This document shows positions 7,127 through 14,400 of a DNA stretch of 14,978 nucleotides, in pieces. Both the position numbers and the translations under genes were made by a program. Below the pieces are notes generated by a model, which worked only from the letters and a program-made list of their open reading frames with translations, had not been told where the DNA came from and ran no database searches. Within the stretch, counting starts at the first letter, position 1. Each line of letters starts with the position of its first letter. Source of the stretch: Bacillota bacterium (lineage in GTDB: Bacteria; Bacillota; Clostridia; Christensenellales; Aristaeellaceae); assembly GCA_023460055.1 (NCBI GenBank), contig JAEWRJ010000130.1, positions 1 through 14,978 on the forward strand, given 5' to 3'.

Positions 7127-8483
7127 AGGCAAATACCGCCTCCCGGATAATCTCTGACACGGTGGGATGCGGGAAAATGATCTTCCTGATCTGTTCCACC
7201 GTCAGGCCCAGCTCGATCCAGGAACCGAGAGCCACAATAAACTCGCTGGAATAGTTTGCCAGTATCTGCCCGCCCACGACGCGGCCGGAGGGGTCGACCA
7301 GCAGCTTCACGATGCCCCTTCCGTCCTCGTTTTCAGCGCGGTAACGGCCGGCATAGTTCATCGGCAGCTTCACCACGCGCACGGAGATTCCTTTCTTCTC
7401 TGCCTCCTGCTCCGTCAGGCCGACGGAAGACATCTCCGGGTTGGTATATATCACCGAGGGGATGGCATCGTAGCGCATAATATCGTCAGTGCCCAGTATA
7501 TCATTGACCGCCACCGCGGCCTCCCGGTAGGCGGTATGGGCCAGCATAGACTTGCCGTTGATGTCGCCCGCGGCCCATACGCCCGGCACATTGGTGCGCA
7601 TATGCTCATCGGTGATGACGGCGGCTCTGTCCATGGCTATGCCAATCTGTTCAAGGCCCATGTCCCCGCTGTTAGGCCGGCGGCCGATGCTCAGCAGCAC
7701 CTTTTCGCAGGGCAGGACGATTTGACCGCCATCCTTTTCGAAGGTGACCTCGCCTTCCTTGATGGACACCACCCGGGCAGAAAGTTCAAACCGGGTACCC
7801 TTCCTGGTCATATCCGCCTGGAGCAGGGAGGCTATCTCCCTGTCGGTTTCGCCCGCGATGTGGTCAAGCATCTCGATCACCGTCACCTGCGCGCCGATCG
7901 AGGTAAAATAGCCCGCCAGTTCCAGGCCGATCACGCCGCCGCCGATCACGCACAGGCTTTGCGGCGGCAGGTTCAGGTCAAGGATCTCCCGGTTGGTCAA
8001 GACAAAGCCGCTTTCAAAGCCCTCCCTCAGCCCCGGGATCGGGGCGAAGGCGGGAGATGAACCGGCCGCGATCAGCAGGCGCTCACCGATCAGCGTCTCC
8101 GTGCCCACACTGACCAAGAAACCTTCGCTATCCCTGCCCTGGACACGCGCGCGGCCCGCGTATACATCAGCCGACACAGCCTTCAGCTGCGCCTTCACGC
8201 CCGCTGTCAGCAGCTTGACCACCTTGTTCTTGCGGCGGACGACCGCGGCATGGTCAATCGACAGCGCTTCTGCCTTCACGCCGTATTTCTCGCCATGCTT
8301 CACGCCGTCATAAAGCTTGGCTGAGTACAGAAGCGTCTTGGTGGGGATGCATCCTTCGTTCAGGCAGACACCGCCAAGGCTTCTTTCCTCCGCCACCGCG
8401 ACCTTCAGGCCGGCGTGCCCGGCGCGTTCGGCAGCCAGATAACCCGCAGGGCCGCCGCCAATAATGATCAGATCGTATCGCAC
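7119..8483 (-). CDS. lpdA: Dihydrolipoyl dehydrogenase (E3)
   Basis: The 454-residue flavoprotein reoxidises dihydrolipoamide with NAD+, serving glycine cleavage or 2-oxoacid dehydrogenase complexes. The FAD site GGGPAG is at residues 9-14. The redox pair is C40 and C45 in GGVCLNEGCIPTK. The NAD site GGGVIG is at 181-186, a second FAD motif reads WAAGDINGKSMLAHTA, and the C-terminal His-Glu base pair is in HPTVSE (439-444). All key residues are present. The start is GTG at 8483 with a perfect AGGAGG eight bases upstream. It lies 34 bases downstream of the SCIFF maturase gene with no terminator between, and overlaps lplA, so the three are probably one transcript. No lipoyl domain is fused to the N-terminus, unlike some relatives. 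Confidence 0.95.
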   Translation of the reverse strand: MRYDLIIIGGGPAGYLAAERAGHAGLKVAVAEERSLGGVCLNEGCIPTKTLLYSAKLYDGVKHGEKYGVKAEALSIDHAAVVRRKNKVVKLLTAGVKAQLKAVSADVYAGRARVQGRDSEGFLVSVGTETLIGERLLIAAGSSPAFAPIPGLREGFESGFVLTNREILDLNLPPQSLCVIGGGVIGLELAGYFTSIGAQVTVIEMLDHIAGETDREIASLLQADMTRKGTRFELSARVVSIKEGEVTFEKDGGQIVLPCEKVLLSIGRRPNSGDMGLEQIGIAMDRAAVITDEHMRTNVPGVWAAGDINGKSMLAHTAYREAAVAVNDILGTDDIMRYDAIPSVIYTNPEMSSVGLTEQEAEKKGISVRVVKLPMNYAGRYRAENEDGRGIVKLLVDPSGRVVGGQILANYSSEFIVALGSWIELGLTVEQIRKIIFPHPTVSEIIREAVFAYE

Positions 8484-8517
8484 AGCTATTTCCTCCTTTG
8501 ATTGGGGGATCGTTCGT

Positions 8518-9894
8518 TTACTCTTGCTCCACCTCTGCGGACAGGGCGGCCTGCATCATCAGGGCGCTCTCCAACCTCTTGCGGAACAGATCACAGCCAT
8601 ATTCATAGATGCCGTTGATGTCGCCGGCAGCGTGGTAGGCGTTGGCGGCACACCCGCCCGCGCAATAGAGCTTGGCCCAGCAGTTATCGCAGTCAGGGCG
8701 GGAGGAGAGCCCGCAAGCCTTGAACTGTTCGAAGAGATCGCTGCGCGTCACCCCGTCCCACACATTGCCCATCAGATAGGCGGCGTCACCTACAAACTGG
8801 TGGCAGGGGTAGAGTTCACCCGAGGGTGTAACGGCCAGATACTCCGTACCCGATCCGCAGCCGCCCAGCCGCTTGTACAGGCAGGGGCCGTTTTCAAGAT
8901 CGATCAGGTAGTGGTAAAAGTCAAAACCCTTGCCCCCGCGCTTGCGTTTGAGCATTTCCACAGCCAGCTGCTCATACTGCTTATACAGCACGGGCAGATC
9001 CTCCGGCCGGAGCGCCTCCGGATCATCCGGGGCCGTGACGATCGGCTCCATGCTCAGCTGGGTAAAGCCAAGGTCTGCCATGTGCTTCACATCATTCAAA
9101 AAGTCAAGGTTGTGCCGCGTATAGGTCCCGCGGATATAGTAATTCTGATCCCCGCGGCGGCGCACGAACTCCTGGAATTTGGGCACGATCTTGTCATAGC
9201 TGCCGCGTCCCGCGCGATCCACCCGAAAGCGGTCATGCACTTCTTTTCGTCCATCCAGACTGAGCACGACATTGTGCATCTCGCGATTGCAAAAATCGAT
9301 TACATCGTCATCCACCAGCATGCCGTTGGTGGTCAATGTGAATCTGAAATTTTTTTTGTGCTCTTTCTCGATCGAGCGGCCATAGGCTACCAGGCGCTTG
9401 ACGGTCTGCCAGTTGAGCAGCGGCTCTCCGCCGAAGAAATCCACCTCCAGGTTGCGCCGCCGGCCGGACATTCTGACCAGCAGGTCAAGCGCCGCCTTGC
9501 CTGTTTCAAAGGGCATCAGGGCGGTATCTCCCTTATAGCTGCCCTGGCCCGCGAAGCAGTAGGAACAGGTCAGGTTGCAGGTATGGGCGATATTGAGGCA
9601 CAGGGCTTTGAGTTCAGCGGGCTTTTTATCGCTCACGGCAGCCTGCCGGATGGCGGTATCATCTTTATACAATCGCCCCTGGCGGACCAGTTCTTCAATA
9701 TCATCCAGGCATTCGCGGACGCTAAGTTCATCCTCATCGGGATGTGCCGCCATAAACTGCTGAAAGGCTTCTTCGCCCGAAGTGTTTTCACGCAGGCGGA
9801 TCAACTCTGCCGCCTGTTCATCCACAACGTGGACAGAACCTGAATAGACATCAACCACCAGGGTAAATCCATTTTGAGAAAAAGTATGAATCAT
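8518..9894 (-). CDS. SCIFF peptide maturase, radical SAM/SPASM thioether-forming enzyme (CteB type)
   Basis: The 458-residue enzyme cross-links a cysteine sulfur to another residue of the SCIFF precursor by radical chemistry. An N-terminal peptide-recognition region covers about residues 1-85 and starts with the family-typical MIH...NG....VDV.SG.VHVVD. The radical SAM cluster is C106-x3-C110-x2-C113 in HTCNLTCSYCF, followed by FFGGEPLL (SAM-binding region). The SPASM domain has Cys at 338, 346, 364, 402, 405, 411, 415 and 434, enough for two auxiliary 4Fe-4S clusters. I chose the ATG at 9894. GAGGAG precedes it closely, and the longer TTG-start form (9912) would begin inside a hairpin and lacks the conserved MIH start. 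Its substrate gene lies directly upstream. Confidence 0.93.
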   Translation of the reverse strand: MIHTFSQNGFTLVVDVYSGSVHVVDEQAAELIRLRENTSGEEAFQQFMAAHPDEDELSVRECLDDIEELVRQGRLYKDDTAIRQAAVSDKKPAELKALCLNIAHTCNLTCSYCFAGQGSYKGDTALMPFETGKAALDLLVRMSGRRRNLEVDFFGGEPLLNWQTVKRLVAYGRSIEKEHKKNFRFTLTTNGMLVDDDVIDFCNREMHNVVLSLDGRKEVHDRFRVDRAGRGSYDKIVPKFQEFVRRRGDQNYYIRGTYTRHNLDFLNDVKHMADLGFTQLSMEPIVTAPDDPEALRPEDLPVLYKQYEQLAVEMLKRKRGGKGFDFYHYLIDLENGPCLYKRLGGCGSGTEYLAVTPSGELYPCHQFVGDAAYLMGNVWDGVTRSDLFEQFKACGLSSRPDCDNCWAKLYCAGGCAANAYHAAGDINGIYEYGCDLFRKRLESALMMQAALSAEVEQE

Positions 9895-9908
9895 ATGCTC
9901 CTCTATGC

Positions 9909-9946
9909 GCAATGCCGTCCGTTACATATATAACAGACGGCATTGC
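9909..9946 (-). other. Large intercistronic RNA hairpin between SCIFF precursor and maturase genes
   Basis: In the minus-strand transcript the arms form 16 consecutive pairs around a 6-base loop (UAUAUG): 11 pairs, a U-G wobble, then 4 A/U-rich pairs and the closing pairs. On the plus strand the wobble position is a C/A mismatch, so the fold favours the minus-strand RNA. No T-run follows, so it is not a classical terminator. It ends a few bases before the maturase ribosome binding site. It could protect the short precursor message or lower maturase translation. Confidence 0.75.
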
Positions 9947-9970
9947 TGTGCGACTGCGCGTTGGAAAAGC

Positions 9971-10108
9971 TTACTTTTCCTGCTGTTCGCAAGGCTGATT
10001 GGCAACGCCGCAAGAGGTCTTGCAGGCGCTTTGGCAGGAAGTCTGGCACTCGCCGCAGCCGCCCTGGGCGCAGTCGAGTTCACGGGTCGCCAAGGTTTTG
10101 ATTTTCAT
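9971..10108 (-). CDS. SCIFF ranthipeptide precursor (six cysteines in forty-five residues family)
   Basis: The product is exactly 45 residues. It has a leader MKIKTLATRELD and a Cys-rich core whose block CGECQTSCQSACKTSC (residues 18-33) is the family hallmark, followed by NQPCE. It contains seven cysteines (13, 18, 21, 25, 29, 33, 40), one more than the family name implies; C13 is the extra one. Residue 34 is Gly, where the well-studied members have, from memory, the Thr that receives the thioether bond. The ATG at 10108 has GGGGGAG upstream. The frame is open further to 10207, but the promoter lies inside that stretch, so the longer form is not real. The maturase gene follows 76 bases later. 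The peptide's biological role is not established. Confidence 0.93.
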   Translation of the reverse strand: MKIKTLATRELDCAQGGCGECQTSCQSACKTSCGVANQPCEQQEK

Positions 10109-10142
10109 GGTACACTCCCCCTTTTTCCGTCCGTTCAGCGGT

Positions 10143-10171
10143 ATTTTAATGCCTGCGATGTTTTTCGTCAA
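10143..10171 (-). promoter_or_regulatory. Promoter of the SCIFF-maturase-lpdA-lplA unit
   Basis: On the minus strand TTGACG (10166-10171) is followed by a 17-base spacer and TAAAAT (10143-10148); each box matches 5 of 6 consensus bases. The predicted start near 10136 leaves a leader of about 28 bases before the SCIFF ATG. This is one of the best sigma-A promoters in the window and suits a highly made small peptide. Confidence 0.7.
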
Positions 10172-10240
10172 TATGAAGACGGATTTTGCGTCCTCCCTAC
10201 CAGGCATGCTATACTTGTCAGGCTGATCATTTCATTGGCG

Positions 10241-10687
10241 TCAGAGCCTGCGGGCGGCAAAAAAATCATGGAGCAGCCGTCCTGCTTCCTCGTCCAGCAC
10301 CCCGCCGATCACTTCGGCCCGGTTATTGAAGCGGCTGTCCATGGGCAGGGCATAGAGGCTGCCGCAGCAGCCGTAAGCGCTGTCGAAAGCGCCGAAAACC
10401 ACCCTGTCAATTCCCGCCATGATGATAGCGCCTGCGCACATCGGGCAGGGTTCAAGCGTCACGTACAGGGTGCAGCCATTGAGCCTGCGGGTGCCAAGTA
10501 CCTGAGCCGCCTCTTCCATGGCCAGCATCTCCGCGTGGGCGAAAGGCGCCGCATCCTGTTCCCGCCTGTTATGAGCGGCGGCGATCAGGCGGTCATCCTT
10601 CACCACAATGGCTCCGACGGGGATATCCTCCCCCGACAGCGCCGCTTCTTCAAGCGCGCGGCGCATCCAAAATTCATGCTTCACCAT
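10241..10687 (-). CDS. tadA: tRNA-specific adenosine deaminase (wobble A34 to inosine)
   Basis: The 148-residue zinc enzyme deaminates adenosine 34 of tRNA-Arg(ACG) to inosine. It has the cytidine-deaminase fold signatures HAE (H51, proton-shuttling E53) and PCPMCAGA with zinc ligands C81 and C84. IPVGAIVV (22-29) and the AHNRRE stretch (38-43) are also typical of TadA rather than of cytosine or guanine deaminases. The length is normal. The ATG at 10687 has a GGGGGAAG site upstream. It is separated by 132 bases from the SCIFF gene, which has its own promoter, so it is probably a single-gene unit. A free-standing tadA next to a divergent gene is ordinary. Confidence 0.95.
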   Translation of the reverse strand: MVKHEFWMRRALEEAALSGEDIPVGAIVVKDDRLIAAAHNRREQDAAPFAHAEMLAMEEAAQVLGTRRLNGCTLYVTLEPCPMCAGAIIMAGIDRVVFGAFDSAYGCCGSLYALPMDSRFNNRAEVIGGVLDEEAGRLLHDFFAARRL

Positions 10688-10714
10688 TGGTCTTCCCCCT
10701 TTGCGGATGAATAT

Positions 10715-10744
10715 ATCATAAAATACAGGAGGCTACCATGACAA
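10715..10744 (-). promoter_or_regulatory. Promoter of tadA, overlapping the start of the divergent nitroreductase gene
   Basis: On the minus strand TTGTCA (10739-10744) and TATGAT (10715-10720) are separated by 18 bases; both match 5 of 6. The start point would be near 10708. The spacer contains the ribosome binding site and the -35 overlaps the start codon of the divergent gene, so the two transcription units share this 50-base gap. Confidence 0.55.
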
Positions 10745-11292
10745 ACCAAACCCTTCAACTTATCGGGTCCCGCCGCAGCCACCGCGCTTACAAACCCGGA
10801 CAGATCAGCAATGAACAGCTGGAAGCCCTGATGACTGCCGTCCTTCAATCGCCCTCCGCGATGGACAGGCAGCCATGGCACTTCAGCTTTGTACAGGACA
10901 AAGAGCTCCTGAATCGCGTCACCCGGGCGGCACATAGGCAGGCAGCCCTTCTTGAGGAAGCCCAGCGCAGCCCTCGCTTCGCCTCCCCCGCCTTTGATCT
11001 TTTTTATCATGCCCCGACCGTGGTATTTATCTCAACTCCAAACGGTGACTCCGCAGTTGACTGCGGCATCGCCGCGCAAACGCTGGCGCTGGCGGCTGAA
11101 TCCCTGGGGCTTGGCAGCGTGATAGTAGCCCTGGCCCGCCTGGCCTTTGAAAGCAATGAGCGAGAAGCGCTTGAAAAAGCCCTGTGCTTCCCTGAGGGTA
11201 ACCGTTTCGTCATATCAGTCGCCATTGGTATGCCGGATGATGACAAAGCCCCGCACACGCTCAAGCGGGATAAGATCACGCTGATCAGATGA
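10738..11292 (+). CDS. Nitroreductase-family FMN-dependent oxidoreductase
   Basis: The 184-residue protein has the nitroreductase fold signatures: SRRSHRAY (residues 11-18), which contacts the FMN phosphate, and SPSAMDRQPWHF (38-49), which packs on the flavin. Near the C-terminus comes the usual VAIGMP turn. Family members reduce nitroaromatics, quinones, flavins or related compounds with NAD(P)H as homodimers; the substrate here cannot be told. The length is at the short end of the family but complete. The ATG at 10738 has a perfect AGGAGG five bases upstream. It stands alone, divergent from tadA, and the next gene on the same strand starts 162 bases later. Confidence 0.88.
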   Translation: MTNQTLQLIGSRRSHRAYKPGQISNEQLEALMTAVLQSPSAMDRQPWHFSFVQDKELLNRVTRAAHRQAALLEEAQRSPRFASPAFDLFYHAPTVVFISTPNGDSAVDCGIAAQTLALAAESLGLGSVIVALARLAFESNEREALEKALCFPEGNRFVISVAIGMPDDDKAPHTLKRDKITLIR

Positions 11293-11329
11293 TTTCCGGT
11301 ATGTAAAATTTCCTGAACACCGCGCCTGC

Positions 11330-11361
11330 GGACAGCCCTGTCCTTTGCGGTATGATATACT
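11330..11361 (+). promoter_or_regulatory. Hairpin and possible promoter between the nitroreductase and repeat-protein genes
   Basis: GGACAG/CTGTCC (11330-11335 and 11338-11343) forms a short tight hairpin followed by only three T, a weak terminator at best. Just after it TATGATATACT (11351-11361) offers one or two -10-like boxes, without a good -35 (CGGACA at 16 bases is the nearest). A second candidate is TTGAGC at 11366. The real promoter of the repeat-protein gene cannot be fixed from sequence alone. The rest of the 162-base gap shows nothing clear. Confidence 0.3.
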
Positions 11362-11454
11362 TGCTTTGAGCGCTCGCGCGGCGCTGTTTGATTATATGCT
11401 TGATCAGCCTGTTGCTGCGAACCGGCTGAACTCAGAACTTATTCGGAGGAATTT

Positions 11455-14400
11455 ATGTTAAACTACCGCCGACTTGCCGTAATACTGATGCTGCTGATGG
11501 TGCTTGTGAGCGCGATGGTGCCAACCCTGGCATCCGACGCAGGAGCCGGGTTTATTACGGGTACCGTGTACTTTGACAGGAATGTGAACGGACAAATGGA
11601 CGCGGGTGAAAACGGTCTGTCAGGCGCGGAATTGACCCTTCTGCGGGGTGAGCGCGAAATTCAAAGCCTGCGCACCAACGCTGACGGATCCTATTCCTTC
11701 AACAGCTTGCCGGATGACTTGTATGTCATCCGCGCGCGGCTGCCGGAGGATTATATCCCAACGTCATATCTTGCGGGCGGCAGCGAGTTGATTCCCTCAG
11801 GCGGCAGAACATCTCAGACCATCCCCCTGCAAATTTCAGCCGGTTCCTCTCTCAATGTTAACCTGGGCGCGATGAGCCAGAAAAACGGCAGCTTTGTGCG
11901 GGCGATCGCCTTTGGCGACGATAACCTGAACGGAGGCCGCTTCAGCAATGAACCCTTGCTGCGCGGCGTACAGGTTGAACTGCTGATCAATATCAATGAT
12001 CAATACTACGCGGCCGCCTCCGGAGAGACTGACCGCGAAGGCCAGGTGACCCTGCCCCGCGTTGCTCCCGGCACCTATGTGCTGGGTGCCGTCATGCCGG
12101 AGGGCTACATCATCGGCCCTTTGGGCTCCAAAACTAACCTGTTTTATAACACGATACTGCCCTCTGAGGGTAGCTATGGCCGCTCCCGGCCCTTTTCGCT
12201 CCCCGAAAGCGGAAGCTTAGGCCTGGGTATCGGCGGAGCGCTGACAGGTTCGGGCAAAGTGACGGTATGGGACGACCTCAACTTCAACGGGATCAGGGAG
12301 GCCGATGAACCCGGACTTGCGGGCGTCAGCGTATCGCTCAAGCACCAGACCATGGGCGTGGACCGCAGCCTCCTCAGCAGTGAGGATGGCAGTGTTATCT
12401 TCCCGCTTCTGCAGCCGGGCGATTATACGCTGAGCGCGTCTCTGGGCAATGACCGCATGTTTACGGTATCAGGAGGAAGTTCCATTTTTTCAAGTGATGA
12501 CAGCCGAAGCGAAAGCCGAACCGTCAGCGTAGCGGCCCAAAAGGAGAATGATTTCGGCCTCATAGGCACCATCACCAACACATCCCTGAGCATCCATGCC
12601 TTCCATGACGGAAATGTCAACGGCGTCGCCGACGCGGATGAGCCGGTATTTGCCGGCGCGCAGCTGACCGTCTATCAGGATGGGCGCGAGTTCTTTTCAG
12701 CGCAGTCAGACACTCAGGGGCTTGCAGGCGTTCCCCTTCTGCGGGCCGGTGAATACGAGCTGAAACTCAGTCTGCCTGACGGGCAGATATTCAGCATAGA
12801 CGGAGGGCTAAGCGGCAACCGCTTCTTTTCCGATACCGCGGCCAGTGAGCTGACGATCCCGTATACCGTCACGCCGGGACAAGATAACGTTGTTTCCGCG
12901 GGTGTGACCCTGCCGGGCATGATCGCCGGCACACTGTTTGTAGATACCAACAGCAACGGCATCTGGGACGCGGGCGAGGAAATGATGCCCGGCTTTACGG
13001 TGCAGGCTATCGACAGCCTCGGACAAGTTGCCGCGCAGACCCTCACAGGAGATGACGGTACATTCCAGACCCCCGGCGTGATCCCTGGAACCTACTCTTT
13101 GCGTACCCTGCTGCAATCCCCCTTCATATTCTCAGCCGAGCCGACGGCCGAGGCAGAGCACAGAAACCGCTTCACCAGCCAAACGCCTGAGTATGGGCAG
13201 ACTGAGCCTTTTTCTGTGGCGCCCGGCCAGATGGTCAACCGTGTCGACGGCGCGATCTTCCGTTCTGCCGTCATTGAAGGCAATGTGCTGCTGGGTGACG
13301 AGAGTGACGGCTTCACAGGTATGCTTGGCGGCCTTCCGGGCGTGTTCATCGAACTGCTGGATGAGGATGGTAATCCTGTATCGGACTATACCGTGGCAAC
13401 CACCAATGATCAGGGACATTACTTGCTGAAAGGGGCGCTGCCGGCCCTTTACTCCCTGCGCTACACCCTGCCTGAAGGTGCCGCCTTTTCAAGGCCGCTG
13501 AGCGATGAGCGCTCTTTTACAAGCAGCCAGTTTAATGTGGGCGCCGGTGCCACGCTGGACGCTCAGCCGCTGTACGCGGTGAAAACGGGCAGCTATTCAG
13601 GCCGCGTATACATTGACCGCAACATCAACGGCCAATACGATGAAGGAGATGAACCTGTCAGCGGACAGATCATCCGGATGGAAAGCGCTATCCCGGCCAA
13701 TACCAGGGAATCGGTCAGCGCGGAGGACGGGTTGTATCAACTTGCGGGCCTGCGTCCCGGCAGCTACAGCCTGCTGGTCACGCTGCCCGAAGGCATGATT
13801 TTCTCCTATGACGAACAGAGCCCCTTTGATCCCGCGATCTCCGGCTCCTCCAACGCCGATGTGGCCATTGCCATGGGAGAGACAGCCCAGGGCAAGCAAA
13901 TCGCGGCCCTTCCAGCCCACAAGCTGACAGGCAAAGTCTATTATGATAACAACCTGGACAGTGCTGCCCAGAAGGATGAACCGGGCTTGGCAGCGGGCGA
14001 AGTCCGCCTACGCCATGAGCTGACCCGTGTGGAGTTTAAGACAATGACCGACGACAGCGGTCGTTTTGAGCTCAATCCGCTGTTCCCCGGGGACTACACC
14101 CTGAGCATCCAGCTGCCTGCCGACCATATCCTCTACGCGCCTGCGGGCACGCAAACAGGGGGTGTTTGGGAGAGCAAGCTTACATTCAGCCCCGAAGAAA
14201 CGGAGAGCGGCATCAGCCTGGGCCTTGTGCAATACGGCTCCATCGAAGGCTCCTTATTCAACCTCGACGGTTCCCAGGGGAGCGTGTCGGGTGTTCCCGT
14301 TCGCCTGCTGAACGCAAAGGGAGAAGGCGTGGCGGAAACTGTGACCGGTGAAACAGGCTCCTATCGGTTTGAGCGCCTGTACCCGGGCGAATACCGTATG

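Noticed and set aside
8464..9843. 459-codon open frame on the plus strand
   Set aside because: It lies exactly antisense to the SCIFF maturase gene, has no recognisable motif, and is a by-product of GC-rich codon use. The other long plus-strand frames at 7167-8060, 4600-5175, 3401-3946 and 9905-10741 are rejected for the same reason.
9971..10207. Longer 78-codon form of the SCIFF precursor
   Set aside because: The promoter at 10143-10171 lies inside the extension, there is no good ribosome binding site for it, and the family length is exactly met from the ATG at 10108.
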